Shown: positions 23,450-32,682, numbered from the stretch's first letter. The stretch: 64,000 bases of DNA from Bacillota bacterium (GCA_023418995.1 JAEZYP010000020.1:54895-118894); one strand, 5' to 3'. The notes: a model not told the origin generated them from the letters alone. Translations and numbers: made by a program.

Positions 23450-25078
23450 ATGAAGAAAATCAACGGAATCAGTGCCTCAAAAGGAATAGCTATCGGAAGG
23501 CTGTCTTTTTACGCGAGAATGGATGACGTGATTTCCAAGGAACATCGGGCTGAAGTCCACCTGGAGCTCAATCGGCTGGAGAACGCCAGAAAATTGTCTG
23601 TTGAGGAGTTAAATGCAATTTATCAAAGTGCTTTGTCGCGGATTGACGAGAAAAGCTCTATGATTTTCCAAATTCATATTACAATGCTGCAGGATGAAGA
23701 TTTTTTTCGCTCGATTCAAGAGATTGTTCTGGAAGAAAAAGTAAATGCCGAGTATGCGGTTTGGAAATCCGGCAAGCAGTACTGTGAAATGTTCGCGAAA
23801 ATGGATGATGAATATATGCGTGGCAGGGCGGCCGATATTTTTGATATCTGCAAGCGCTTAATCCGTTGTTTGCAGCAAACGCAGACGACCAGTATGAATT
23901 GCTTTAAGGACCAGACAATTGTCGGGGCGGCGGACTTGATGCCAAGCGAAACGGTTCAAATGAACCCAGAGAGGATCCTAGCGTTTGTTACGCGCGAGGG
24001 ATCAAAAAGCTCGCATTCCGCGATATTGGCGAGAACAATGGGAATACCGGCGGTTGTAGGTCTTGCGGGTGCGTACGGGGAGTTGATGGAAGGAACAATG
24101 ACCATCGTGGATGGAACGGACGGATCGGTGATTTTAGAGCCAGATGAGCAGACGATGGAAGAATACATAAAGAAGAAGGCGGATTTCGAAAGGCAGCGAA
24201 TGAATTTAAAATCTTTGAGGGGTGCAACATCCGTTACCAAACGGGGCATTAAAATTGAGATTAACGTGAATGCCTGCAGCCCGGAAGAAATCAATATGGC
24301 GGTGATGGACGGCGCAGACGGAATTGGACTGTTTCGCAGTGAATTCTTATATTTGAACAGAAGTGAGCCGCCTGAGGAAGAACAGCAGTTTAATATCTAC
24401 CGGTCTATTCTGCGTAAGATGAAAGGAAAGCGCGTTATTATCCGAACGATTGATTTAGGGGCAGACAAACAGGTCCCTTATATTAATGTAGTAAGGGAAG
24501 AGAATCCGGCGCTTGGATGCCGGGGAATCCGTTTGTGTCTGAAGCGGAAGGATGTTTTCATTCCACATTTAAGAGCGTTGCTCCGCGCTTCGGCATATGG
24601 GAAATTAGCGCTGATGTTTCCAATGATCACATCCGTGGAGGAAATCAGAGAGATAAAAGAGATTCTCAAAGAAATAAGGAACGGTCTTGTAAATCAGGGA
24701 ATCTCCTATGACCCGGACTTGGAGGTAGGAATCATGATAGAAACCCCTGCCGCCGTATTGATAAGCGAAGAGCTTGCGGCAGAGGCGGATTTCTTTAGCA
24801 TTGGTACGAACGACCTGACACAGTACACTCTGGCGGCAGACCGGGGGAATCCGTCGGTTTCCCATATGCTTGACCCAAGACATCCGGCGGTTTTACGTAT
24901 GGTTGAAATGGCGGCTTTAAGCGCAAAAAAAGCAGGGATATGGATTGGAGTTTGCGGAGAATCCGCTGCGGATACCTCCTTAACTGAGTTCTATATTCAA
25001 TGCGGAATCCGGGAGTTTTCAGTTATCCCTTCCGCTGTTCTGGAGCTGCGGCAAGCAGTGCTGCAAATCGATTTGTAG
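23450..25078 (+). CDS. ptsI: phosphoenolpyruvate-protein phosphotransferase (PTS enzyme I)
   Basis: A 542-residue cytoplasmic enzyme that takes phosphate from PEP and passes it to HPr. The phosphoacceptor His is at about residue 189 in GSKSSHSAILARTMGIPAVVG; enzyme I usually has GGRTSHSAI. The C-terminal PEP-binding barrel shows DGIGLFRSEFLYL, IRTIDLGADKQ, GTNDLTQYTLAADRGN and the Cys loop GVCGESAAD. Size is slightly below the common 570. The start ATG follows AAGGTTGGTG. There is no ptsH or sugar permease nearby, so this serves PTS genes elsewhere. Its orientation is convergent with the cad genes. Confidence 0.93.
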   Translation: MKKINGISASKGIAIGRLSFYARMDDVISKEHRAEVHLELNRLENARKLSVEELNAIYQSALSRIDEKSSMIFQIHITMLQDEDFFRSIQEIVLEEKVNAEYAVWKSGKQYCEMFAKMDDEYMRGRAADIFDICKRLIRCLQQTQTTSMNCFKDQTIVGAADLMPSETVQMNPERILAFVTREGSKSSHSAILARTMGIPAVVGLAGAYGELMEGTMTIVDGTDGSVILEPDEQTMEEYIKKKADFERQRMNLKSLRGATSVTKRGIKIEINVNACSPEEINMAVMDGADGIGLFRSEFLYLNRSEPPEEEQQFNIYRSILRKMKGKRVIIRTIDLGADKQVPYINVVREENPALGCRGIRLCLKRKDVFIPHLRALLRASAYGKLALMFPMITSVEEIREIKEILKEIRNGLVNQGISYDPDLEVGIMIETPAAVLISEELAAEADFFSIGTNDLTQYTLAADRGNPSVSHMLDPRHPAVLRMVEMAALSAKKAGIWIGVCGESAADTSLTEFYIQCGIREFSVIPSAVLELRQAVLQIDL

Positions 25079-25121
25079 TTCCTAATTATACTTCTGTGTA
25101 TTTCGGGTGTGCGGGGTGAAA

Positions 25122-25153
25122 AAAGCAGGGCTTCCAAATGGAAACCCTGCTTT
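25122..25153. terminator. bidirectional terminator between ptsI and the metal ATPase
   Basis: Stem aaagcaggg-cttcc / ggaaa-ccctgcttt, flanked by A and T tracts on the two sides, between convergent genes. Confidence 0.75.
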
Positions 25154-25178
25154 ACTGATGGATATCAAATCCCAATAG

Positions 25179-27086
25179 CTACTTCTCGCCGCGAAGGGCA
25201 AGTATTCTGGAAGAATTGATAACGGAAAGGATGCAAACGCCCACGTCGGCAAATACCGCAAGCCACATCGGGGTATAGCCGAGCGCGGAGAGTACCAGCA
25301 CGACCGCCTTAACTGCAAGCGCAAATACGATATTGAACCGGATAATCCCCATCGCGCGCCGGGCTAAGCGAATCGCGGGAGCGAGCTTGGAAGGCCGGTC
25401 AACCGTTAAAACAATGTCTGAGGCTTCAATCGCCGCTTCGGTTCCCAGTCCCATAGCGACACCGCAGTCAGAGGCGGCAAGCACCGGAGCGTCGTTGATT
25501 CCGTCACCCACAAAAACCGTAGTACCGCTCGTACCCCGAATTTCTTGCAGAATCGATACTTTGTCACCCGGAAGAAGTCCGGCGTGGAATTCGTCAATTC
25601 CGCATTCAGATGCGGCGGACTGCGCGGATTGCTGATGGTCTCCGGTGAGCATCACAATGCGGTTGATGCCTAGCTGCTTTAGGTTTGCGATTCCGTCGGA
25701 AGCATCCGGACGCGGAATGTCGCTGAGCTCAACGCTTCCTTCCAGCTTGCCGTCGATAGCGATAAAAATGGAGGCGGGCTCGGAGCCGCTCAGATCAATC
25801 TGGTGCGCTTCCATCAAAGCCCTGCGCCCGCAGAGCACCCTTTTTCCATTTACTGTACCGGTCATACCATGCCCCGGAATTTCTTCGATCTTTTCCGCGG
25901 GGTAAAGCTCAAAACGGGCGGAAGCCTCCATAATTGCTTTTGCTGCCGGATGGGCGCTGTATTGTTCAACGGAGCCGGCAATTCGGAGAAGCTCATCGCC
26001 GCTCAGACTTGCGGCTGTATTTACCTTCTTTACACTTAGCCTACCGCTTGTCAGAGTCCCTGTTTTATCAAATACAACCGCTCTTGCTTTACTCAGCGCT
26101 TCCAAATATTTTCCGCCTTTGATCAGTACACCGCTTTTACTTGCCGCACCGATTCCGGCATAGAAACCGAGCGGAACCGAGATGACCAGCGCGCAGGGGC
26201 AGGAGGCAACCAAAAAGATTAAAGCGCGGTAAAGCCATACGCGGAATTCGCCAAAGCCGAGCAGGGGGGGCAGCGCCATCAGAAGAATTGCCAGCAGAAT
26301 AACAACCGGCGTGTATATTTCCGCAAAGCGTGTAATCAGCTTTTCTGCCTGACCCTTTCTGGCTGCGGCAGACTCAACCATTTCAATGATTCTCGAAGCT
26401 GCTGAGTTATGAAAATCCTTTGTAACCTGAATGGTGAGGGGACCCTGCTCGTTCATCATTCCGGATAGAACCTCTGCTCCCTCTGCTACGTCCAGAGGGA
26501 CGCTCTCACCAGTCAGTGCGGAAGCATCAAGGGAGGAGTTCCCGCTGAGGATCATGCCGTCAAGAGGAATACGCTCGTAAGGATAAACGAGGATAGTATC
26601 ACCAACCGTTACGGTTTCGGCCGGCACTTGCCGCTCCTGCCCGTCAACAAGGATTCGGGCGGTATCCGGGCGCAGATTTACCAGTTTTTGAATATTCGTG
26701 CGGGATTTGTCAACCGCCTTATCCTCCAGCATTTCACCCAGCTGAAACAGGATGGCAACCATTGCCGCCTCAGAGTACTGCCCGAGGCAGAATGCTGCAA
26801 CGACTGCAATGGTCATCAGAGTTGTTTCATCAATCCGAAGCTTTAAGGCGGCTTTTATCCCTTCAACTGAAACCTGCCAGCCGGCCAGGATGATAGAAGC
26901 GCCAAAACAGATTGCCGAAACAAGCTCAGGACTGTGAAACACGTGCTCCGTTAAAATGCCGGCAAGGAAAAGCAGTACAGAGGAAATCAATTGGATTAAG
27001 AATAATTTGGGGTTTTCATGCTCCTTTTCTTCTCCGTGTTCGTGTCCGCAGCAGGCGCAGCTGCCGCAATGATTTAGTTCAGCCAT
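25179..27086 (-). CDS. cadA: Cd/Zn/Co-exporting P1B-type ATPase
   Basis: A 635-residue heavy-metal pump. Core motifs: TGES (192-195), metal-site SCPCAL (295-300), phosphorylated Asp in DKTGT (340), HP motif SAHPAAK (about 379) and GDGINDAPVLAASD. The family ferredoxin-like HMA domain is absent; instead the first 20 residues carry a Cys/His cluster (HCGSCACCGHEHGEE). The CPC motif and adjacent CadC-type regulator favour Cd, Zn or Co over Cu. It overlaps the repressor gene by eight bases, so both are translated from one transcript under the operator at 27472. Confidence 0.92.
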   Translation of the reverse strand: MAELNHCGSCACCGHEHGEEKEHENPKLFLIQLISSVLLFLAGILTEHVFHSPELVSAICFGASIILAGWQVSVEGIKAALKLRIDETTLMTIAVVAAFCLGQYSEAAMVAILFQLGEMLEDKAVDKSRTNIQKLVNLRPDTARILVDGQERQVPAETVTVGDTILVYPYERIPLDGMILSGNSSLDASALTGESVPLDVAEGAEVLSGMMNEQGPLTIQVTKDFHNSAASRIIEMVESAAARKGQAEKLITRFAEIYTPVVILLAILLMALPPLLGFGEFRVWLYRALIFLVASCPCALVISVPLGFYAGIGAASKSGVLIKGGKYLEALSKARAVVFDKTGTLTSGRLSVKKVNTAASLSGDELLRIAGSVEQYSAHPAAKAIMEASARFELYPAEKIEEIPGHGMTGTVNGKRVLCGRRALMEAHQIDLSGSEPASIFIAIDGKLEGSVELSDIPRPDASDGIANLKQLGINRIVMLTGDHQQSAQSAASECGIDEFHAGLLPGDKVSILQEIRGTSGTTVFVGDGINDAPVLAASDCGVAMGLGTEAAIEASDIVLTVDRPSKLAPAIRLARRAMGIIRFNIVFALAVKAVVLVLSALGYTPMWLAVFADVGVCILSVINSSRILALRGEK

Positions 27087-27450
27087 TGTGGTTTGCCTCC
27101 TTTACGTGATTGAGTCCCTGCTCAAATATCAGTTTGACATGATCGTCATCCAGAGAATAAAACGCGGACTTCCCGTCGCGCCTTACGCGGACCAGATGCG
27201 CGGCCCGCAGCAGGCGGAGCTGATGAGAAATGGCGGATTGACCCATCCCAAGTATCTCCGAGATATCACAGACGCAAAGCTCGCTTTCCAATAGTGCGCA
27301 CATGATACGGATCCGTGTCGTGTCCCCGAATACTTTAAAGAGCTCCGCAAGAGAAAACAGAGTGTCAAGATCAGGCATATGGTCATTTGATTTGGAAATT
27401 AAATTATTATGGATGCAAGTTTCTTCACATCGGTCAGCTTCGACAACCAT
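27079..27450 (-). CDS. cadC: ArsR/SmtB-family metal-responsive repressor (CadC type)
   Basis: A 123-residue winged-helix repressor. The N-terminal extension contains Cys (DRCEETC), and the alpha3 helix contains ELCVCD, together giving the alpha3N thiolate site of CadC proteins; the C-terminal helix DDDHVKLIFEQGLNH also holds possible alpha5 ligands. The HTH is DISEILGMGQSAISHQLRLL. Metal binding releases the operator and induces the pump. ATG 27450 follows AAAGGAGG. It is divergent from the liv operon. Confidence 0.9.
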   Translation of the reverse strand: MVVEADRCEETCIHNNLISKSNDHMPDLDTLFSLAELFKVFGDTTRIRIMCALLESELCVCDISEILGMGQSAISHQLRLLRAAHLVRVRRDGKSAFYSLDDDHVKLIFEQGLNHVKEANHNG

Positions 27451-27471
27451 TTATTATCCTCCTTTTTGTTC

Positions 27472-27491
27472 ATATGAACATGTATTCATAT
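27472..27491 (-). promoter_or_regulatory. ArsR/CadC operator
   Basis: An inverted repeat with arms ATATGAA and TTCATAT separated by six bases lies between the -10 box and the repressor start. It has the size and AT-rich look of SmtB/CadC operators. Confidence 0.7.
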
Positions 27492-27503
27492 GATTGTGTT
27501 ATT

Positions 27504-27532
27504 ATTATATTCTCACTATTTTGAAATTGCAA
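27504..27532 (-). promoter_or_regulatory. sigma-A promoter of the cad operon
   Basis: On the minus strand TTGCAA, a 17-base spacer and TATAAT. The operator begins about 12 bases downstream of the -10 box, so bound repressor would block the start site. Confidence 0.75.
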
Positions 27533-27592
27533 CCCTTAATTTAATAATTAACTAAAAAATATTTTAAACATGGGTCGCACAAAATATTAAAA

Positions 27593-27650
27593 CTGCAAAT
27601 TCATGATTAAGAATTTAAGAATAAAAGTAAAAGAATTTTGCAATTTGCAG
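27593..27650. repeat. inverted repeat in the cad-liv intergenic region
   Basis: ctgcaaatt (27593-27601) and aatttgcag (27642-27650) are perfect nine-base arms about 40 bases apart, in otherwise AT-rich DNA. It could be an operator pair or hairpin; nothing else is seen in 27533-27750 of this 450-base gap. Confidence 0.4.
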
Positions 27651-27753
27651 ATTCCTATACTTCATTTTCATCGTAACTCGGTTAAAAAAGTAAGGTAGTT
27701 TTGTTAAAACAGACAAGAATAAGAAGGAATCACGAATAATTGAAAAATTACAG

Positions 27754-27782
27754 TTGCATAAGTGAATGATCAGTAGTATAAT
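27754..27782 (+). promoter_or_regulatory. sigma-A promoter of the liv operon
   Basis: TTGCAT, a 17-base spacer and TATAAT. About 120 bases of leader follow, with a weak hairpin (agccg...cggct, 27822-27854) before a T-rich run that could act in attenuation. Confidence 0.65.
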
Positions 27783-27903
27783 TTATGACATTAATAAAAT
27801 ATTTTGTGAATAAAACGCAAGCCGCGTGACGAAGAGTGACCCGGCTATTTTTATACACGAATATTTGTTACCCACATTTCATTAACTTGGGAGGTAATTC
27901 AGA

Positions 27904-29058
27904 ATGACAAAGCGTATTTTGGCGGCTGCGCTGGCAGCGGTAATGCTTGCAGCTTCTGCAACGGGCTGTGCCGGGAACGGAGCGGCAGCAGGCGGCGGGG
28001 ACACCATTAAAATCGGCGGCTTGGCACCTCTTACCGGCGACGTATCCGTATATGGTATTGCCACGAACAACGGCGTGAAGCTGGCGGTCGACGCGATTAA
28101 CAAGGCAGGCGGCATACTGGGCAAGAAGATTCAGTACATACCACTCGATGAAAAAGGTGACGCAACGGAAGCCGTTAATGCTTATAACAAGCTTGTTCAG
28201 AATGATAAGGTGATCGCACTGGTTGGTGACGTTACATCCAAACCGACGATTGCGGTAGCGCAAAAGGCGGTTAAAGACAATCTGCCGATGATCACCGCGA
28301 CCGGTACGGCAGCCGATATTACAAAGGCCGGCAAGAATGTATTCCGTGCCTGCTTTATTGACCCGTTCCAGGGAGAGCTGATGGCTGATTACGCTGCGAA
28401 GAAGCTTGGCGCAAAAACAGCTGCGATTATATATGATAACGGCGACGACTATTCCACCGGCGTTGCGGACGCATTTGAGGCGGAAGCCAAAGCAGCGGGC
28501 ATGACCGTTACCAATAAAGAAGGCTACCCGAGCAAGAGCAAGGATTTTAAGGCTCAGCTTACAAAAATTAAGGCAAGCAATCCGGATGTATTAATGGTTC
28601 CGTCTTATTATTCCGACGTTGCTTTGATCGCCGTACAGGCAAAGGAAATTGGTCTTAACGCAAAGCTGCTCGGCGCTGACGGCTGGGACGGCGTTTTGGA
28701 GAAGATCGACAAAGGAAACCTTGACGCTTTGAAGGAAAGCTATTTCTGCAGCCAGTATTCTGCGGAAAGCACCGACCCAAAGCTCCAGGATTTCCTTGAG
28801 CTTTACAAAAAGACCTATAAAACCGACGCGAATATGTTTGCTGTTCTCGGCTATGACGCGATGGGCATGATGGCTGCCGCGATTAACAAAGCGGGTTCCA
28901 CAGACCCGGATAAGATCAACGACGCGCTCAAAGGCATTAACTATCCTGGTTTAACCGGAAACACTACCTTTGATGAGAATAGAAATCCGATCAGAGAAGC
29001 GATTATTACCACAATTGCTGACGGCAAATATAAGTTTGTTGAAAATTTCAAAAAGTAA
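27904..29058 (+). CDS. livJ: branched-chain amino-acid ABC transporter substrate-binding lipoprotein
   Basis: A 384-residue lipoprotein. Signal peptide MTKRILAAALAAVMLAAS ends in a lipobox with Cys at about residue 22 (ATGC). The mature domain is a type I periplasmic-binding fold: KIGGLAPLTGDVSVYGI, KLAVDAINKAGGILG, and the GDVTSKPTIAVAQ and TGTAADITK ligand-loop segments, matching LivJ/Leu-Ile-Val binding proteins. ATG 27904 follows GGGAGG. It heads the operon livJHMGF. Two hairpins lie between it and livH and probably give it more mRNA than the membrane genes. Specificity could extend to other hydrophobic amino acids. Confidence 0.92.
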   Translation: MTKRILAAALAAVMLAASATGCAGNGAAAGGGDTIKIGGLAPLTGDVSVYGIATNNGVKLAVDAINKAGGILGKKIQYIPLDEKGDATEAVNAYNKLVQNDKVIALVGDVTSKPTIAVAQKAVKDNLPMITATGTAADITKAGKNVFRACFIDPFQGELMADYAAKKLGAKTAAIIYDNGDDYSTGVADAFEAEAKAAGMTVTNKEGYPSKSKDFKAQLTKIKASNPDVLMVPSYYSDVALIAVQAKEIGLNAKLLGADGWDGVLEKIDKGNLDALKESYFCSQYSAESTDPKLQDFLELYKKTYKTDANMFAVLGYDAMGMMAAAINKAGSTDPDKINDALKGINYPGLTGNTTFDENRNPIREAIITTIADGKYKFVENFKK

Positions 29059-29086
29059 TCTTATCGCTTAAAATTTAATTGGAAAA

Positions 29087-29120
29087 CGAAAAGAGGGGGA
29101 AGGAATTCACCCTCTTTTCG
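29087..29120 (+). terminator. hairpin after livJ
   Basis: cgaaaagaggg / ccctcttttcg stem followed by gattttaatc. Its T tract is weak, so read-through into livH is expected. Confidence 0.6.
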
Positions 29121-29147
29121 GATTTTAATCATAATACGATAACAGCA

Positions 29148-29197
29148 TTATGTCGTATCTCTTGCGTCCGCAAGCGGCGGTGAGAGATACGACATAA
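29148..29197 (+). promoter_or_regulatory. long mRNA hairpin between livJ and livH
   Basis: A perfect 15-base-pair stem, ttatgtcgtatctct / agagatacgacataa, with a 20-base loop that can form its own small hairpin (ttgcg-tc-cgcaa). No T run follows, so it is unlikely to be a simple terminator. It may block 3' decay or mark processing of the livJ message. Confidence 0.6.
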
Positions 29198-29244
29198 AGT
29201 CAGTTTTGCTTCTTGCGTTTCAATTCAATAAGGAGGGTGAATTT

Positions 29245-30126
29245 ATGGAATTTTTATCTCAGATTATTAACGGTCTGGGCATAGGCAGTATTTACGCTTT
29301 GGTAGCCTTGGGCTACAGCATGGTTTACGGTATCGTTCAGTTGATTAACTTCGCCCACGGCGATATTATTATGGTCGGAGCGTACGCCGTATTTGTTATT
29401 CTGGTTACGATGGGGATACCGATCTGGTTTGCGGTTCTGGGCTCGATCCTTTTTTGCGGTCTGGCGGGCATCGTAATTGAGAGGGTTGCCTACCACAGGC
29501 TTCTTACACACGATGCGCCGAGGATTTCCCTGCTGATTACGGCAATCGGCGTCAGCATTTTTTTACAGAACCTGTTTCAGATTCTGTTTGGCTCCGATTC
29601 CAAGGCAATGCCGAAAATGTTTACGTTTGACGCGATTCATCTGGGCGCTTTGCAGCTGACTTCATCTACGATTCTGAACATTATTGTTTCCGTGCTTATG
29701 ATGGCCGCGCTTCAGTTCCTGGTAAACAAAAGCAAAATCGGCAAGGCGATGCGCGCGACCTCAGAAGACGCGGGAGCGGCAAAGCTGATGGGCATCAACA
29801 CGAATGTAGTAGTTGCGTTTACTTTCGGCATCGGTTCCGCGCTTGCTGCCGTTGGTGCGGTGCTGTACTGCAACACCTACCCGCAGATTCAGCCGACTAT
29901 GGGCGGCCTCCTTGGGTTAAAAGCGTTCGTCGCGGCGGTGCTCGGCGGCATCGGCAGTATCCCCGGCGCCATGCTGGGCGGATATATCCTCGGCGTGGCC
30001 GAGAGCCTGACCAACGGCTACATCAGCAGCAACCTGACAGACGCGGTTGTGTTTGGTATTCTAATCTTGGTTCTGCTGGTAAAACCGACCGGTGTACTTG
30101 GCAAGAATATTAGGGAGAAGGTGTAA
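29245..30126 (+). CDS. livH: branched-chain amino-acid ABC transporter permease LivH
   Basis: A 293-residue inner-membrane permease with about eight helices. The N-terminus MEFLSQIINGLGIGSIYALV and the segment YGIVQLINFAHGDIIMVGAY are characteristic of LivH, as is the conserved loop AVLGGIGSIPGAMLGGYILG that contacts the ATPases. ATG 29245 is chosen because AAGGAGGG (29230-29237) precedes it; an in-frame start at 29206 lies inside the leader. Only two bases separate it from livM. Confidence 0.93.
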   Translation: MEFLSQIINGLGIGSIYALVALGYSMVYGIVQLINFAHGDIIMVGAYAVFVILVTMGIPIWFAVLGSILFCGLAGIVIERVAYHRLLTHDAPRISLLITAIGVSIFLQNLFQILFGSDSKAMPKMFTFDAIHLGALQLTSSTILNIIVSVLMMAALQFLVNKSKIGKAMRATSEDAGAAKLMGINTNVVVAFTFGIGSALAAVGAVLYCNTYPQIQPTMGGLLGLKAFVAAVLGGIGSIPGAMLGGYILGVAESLTNGYISSNLTDAVVFGILILVLLVKPTGVLGKNIREKV

Positions 30127-30128
30127 AA

Positions 30129-31151
30129 ATGGCTTTCATGTCAAAGAAAAAACTATTTTCTTACGCGGTTAATTTGGCGATCATAGTCGTTTTATATCTT
30201 CTCTTTACCGTTTTAATTCGCGAAGGTATCATTAACAGTTATCTTTCTGATATTTTAACAATGGTGTGTATTAATGTGATTCTTGCGGTCAGCCTGAACC
30301 TGGTGACCGGGTTCCTTGGTCAGCTGGTTCTGGGACACGCTGGCTTCATGCTCGTAGGCGCTTACGCGGCCGCGCTGTTTACCCTGCGTTCCGGACTTTC
30401 ACTTCCCATAGCGTTTCCAATCGGATTGTTAATCGGCGGCATTGTTGCGGCGATATTTGGTGTGCTGATCGGCGTGCCCGCGCTTCGCCTTCGCGGCGAT
30501 TACCTGGCGATTATTACACTTGGCTTCGGTGAGATTATCCGCGTAATTGCGAACAATCTTACCATTACCAATGGCGCGAAGGGTCTGTATGGAATTGAAT
30601 CCCTCAACTCCAGATTTAATCCTACCGCAATGTTTACCTATGTGTTCTTTATTGCGGTTTTGGTTATCTTTATTAACTTTACGTTCGGTACTTCCCGCCA
30701 TGGCCGCGCGGTAATTGCAATTCGTGAGGATGAAATTGCGGCGGAGGCTTCGGGTATTAACACCACCTATTATAAGCTGCTTGCCTTTATTCTGGCGGCC
30801 TTTATTGCCGGTGTGGCCGGCGGGCTCTACGCGCATCAAATCGGAATTATCGATCCTTCCAAGTTTGATTTCAACCGTTCTACAGAGATCCTGGTTATGG
30901 TGGTTCTTGGCGGCATGGGTTCTATTACGGGTTCCATTATATCGGCTACCGTGCTCACCGTTCTGCCGGAAGCACTGCGCGGGTTCTCCGATTACAGAAT
31001 GCTTCTTTACTCCATCGTTCTAATCTGTGTTATGCTGTTCCGCCCCACAGGCTTGCTTGGGCGCAGCGAATTCTCGCTTTTAAAAACCTACGAAAAGCTG
31101 ACGCACCGCAGCGGTGGCAAAAAGAAGCCGACCGCCGGAAAGGAGGGCTGA
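30129..31151 (+). CDS. livM: branched-chain amino-acid ABC transporter permease LivM
   Basis: A 340-residue permease with nine or ten helices. Family segments include VSLNLVTGFLGQLVLGHAGF, ALRLRGDYLAIITLGFGEII and VVLGGMGSITGSIISA. A second ATG nine bases downstream (30138, MSKKK) is possible; the upstream site AGGGAGAAGGTG fits either. The C-terminus is basic and cytoplasmic. It is translationally tight with livH and livG, three bases apart. Confidence 0.93.
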   Translation: MAFMSKKKLFSYAVNLAIIVVLYLLFTVLIREGIINSYLSDILTMVCINVILAVSLNLVTGFLGQLVLGHAGFMLVGAYAAALFTLRSGLSLPIAFPIGLLIGGIVAAIFGVLIGVPALRLRGDYLAIITLGFGEIIRVIANNLTITNGAKGLYGIESLNSRFNPTAMFTYVFFIAVLVIFINFTFGTSRHGRAVIAIREDEIAAEASGINTTYYKLLAFILAAFIAGVAGGLYAHQIGIIDPSKFDFNRSTEILVMVVLGGMGSITGSIISATVLTVLPEALRGFSDYRMLLYSIVLICVMLFRPTGLLGRSEFSLLKTYEKLTHRSGGKKKPTAGKEG

Positions 31152-31154
31152 TTC

Positions 31155-31916
31155 ATGTCCGTACTTGAAACAAAAAACCTAGGGATCTCCTTTGGCGGTC
31201 TTCAGGCGCTGGAGGATGTGCATTTTTCGATTAACGAGGGCGAGATCATCGGTTTAATCGGACCGAACGGCGCCGGTAAAACCACGGTGTTCAATCTGCT
31301 TACCAATGTTTATGTTCCAACCGCCGGAATGATTGAGCTCGAGGGGAACAGTATTGTCGGCAAGAAAACCTACCAGATTACGCAGAATGGAATTGCCCGA
31401 ACCTTTCAGAATATTCGCCTGTTCAAGGATGCTTCTGTTATCAATAACGTGAAAATTGCGATGAACAGCCAGATGAAATACTCTGTTCTTTCCGGAATCT
31501 TCCGCTTGCCTGCCTACCGCAGGGAGGAAAAGGAGATTTCCCGCCGCGCCCACGAGCTTTTGCAGGTGTTCAGTCTGGACGAACACGCGCACGACTACGC
31601 GCGGAATCTTCCTTACGGTCAGCAGCGCAAGCTGGAAATTGCGCGCGCTTTGGCGACGAACCCAAAGGTTCTTCTGCTTGATGAGCCCGCCGCAGGAATG
31701 AACCCGACTGAGACCAAGGAGCTAATGGAAACCATTGCTCTGATTCGTGATAAGTTCAAGATTTCCATTCTTTTGATCGAGCATGATATGAATTTTGTTA
31801 TGGGTATCTGCGAGCATATCGTCGTGCTGGATTACGGCAGGATTATCGCGGAAGGTACCGCGGAAGAAGTACGCCGCAATCCGAAAGTAATCGCCGCGTA
31901 TCTTGGGGGTGAGTGA
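31155..31916 (+). CDS. livG: branched-chain amino-acid ABC transporter ATPase LivG
   Basis: A 253-residue ATPase. Walker A GPNGAGKTTVFNLL, the LivG-specific insertion around TFQNIRLFKDASVINNVKIA, signature LPYGQQRKLEIARALA, Walker B LLLDEPAAGMNPTE and switch His ILLIEHDMNFVMG. It pairs with LivF as the heterodimeric motor. Start ATG follows AAAGGAGG at the end of livM. Confidence 0.94.
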   Translation: MSVLETKNLGISFGGLQALEDVHFSINEGEIIGLIGPNGAGKTTVFNLLTNVYVPTAGMIELEGNSIVGKKTYQITQNGIARTFQNIRLFKDASVINNVKIAMNSQMKYSVLSGIFRLPAYRREEKEISRRAHELLQVFSLDEHAHDYARNLPYGQQRKLEIARALATNPKVLLLDEPAAGMNPTETKELMETIALIRDKFKISILLIEHDMNFVMGICEHIVVLDYGRIIAEGTAEEVRRNPKVIAAYLGGE

Positions 31917-31917
31917 T

Positions 31918-32631
31918 ATGGAAACGATGCTGTCTGTAAAAAATCTTGAAGTTTACTATGGTGCAATCCACGCGATTAAGAATATATCCTTTGAGGTGGG
32001 TGAGGGCGAGATTGTGACCCTCATCGGCGCGAACGGCGCAGGTAAAACTACGACGCTGCATTCGATTTCCGGGCTTGTAAAGCCAAAGAGCGGCGAAATC
32101 ACCTTCTGCGGGAACAATCTGCTGACTACCGAGGCACATAAAATCATTAAGCTCGGCTTGGCACAGGTTCCGGAGGGAAGAAGAATTTTCGCAAGAATGA
32201 CGGTGCAGGAAAATCTCGAAATGGGTGCCTATATCCGTAACGACGGAGATAAAATTCAAAAGGACTACGAAAGGATATTTGAACGCCTTCCACGCCTGAA
32301 GGAGCGCCGCAAACAGCTTGCGGGCACGCTGAGCGGCGGCGAGCAGCAGATGCTGGCAATCGGTCGCGCCTTGATGTGCAACCCGAAGATGCTGCTGCTA
32401 GACGAGCCTTCCATGGGGCTTTCTCCGCTTTTGGTAAACGAAATCTTCAATATTATCCGTGATGTGAACCAGTCCGGTGTTACGGTTCTTCTTGTGGAAC
32501 AGAACGCGAAAAAAGCACTTGAAATCGCAAACCGCGCCTATGTTCTTGAAACCGGCTCCATAGCCATGGAGGGTGACGCGGATGAGCTTGCCAACGATGA
32601 GAAGGTTCGCAGCGCCTACCTTGGCGGCTGA
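31918..32631 (+). CDS. livF: branched-chain amino-acid ABC transporter ATPase LivF
   Basis: A 237-residue ATPase. Walker A GANGAGKTTTLHSI, the LivF motif LAQVPEGRRIFARMTVQENL, signature LSGGEQQMLAIGRALM and Walker B LLLDEPSMGLSPLLV. ATG 31918 lies one base after the livG stop with GGGGGTGAG upstream; an in-frame GTG 15 bases earlier is within livG and less likely. It is the last gene of the operon before a strong terminator. Confidence 0.94.
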   Translation: METMLSVKNLEVYYGAIHAIKNISFEVGEGEIVTLIGANGAGKTTTLHSISGLVKPKSGEITFCGNNLLTTEAHKIIKLGLAQVPEGRRIFARMTVQENLEMGAYIRNDGDKIQKDYERIFERLPRLKERRKQLAGTLSGGEQQMLAIGRALMCNPKMLLLDEPSMGLSPLLVNEIFNIIRDVNQSGVTVLLVEQNAKKALEIANRAYVLETGSIAMEGDADELANDEKVRSAYLGG

Positions 32632-32657
32632 TTTCGTAGAATTAGTTGGTGAAAAAG

Positions 32658-32682
32658 AAAGTCGCTTAGGCGACTTTTTTTT
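32658..32682 (+). terminator. terminator of the liv operon
   Basis: aaagtcgc-ttag-gcgacttt stem-loop with eight T residues following, a classic rho-independent terminator. Confidence 0.88.

Noticed and set aside
29148..29197. The livJ-livH hairpin as a full terminator
   Set aside because: No T tract follows, and livHMGF has no other convincing promoter in the remaining gap.
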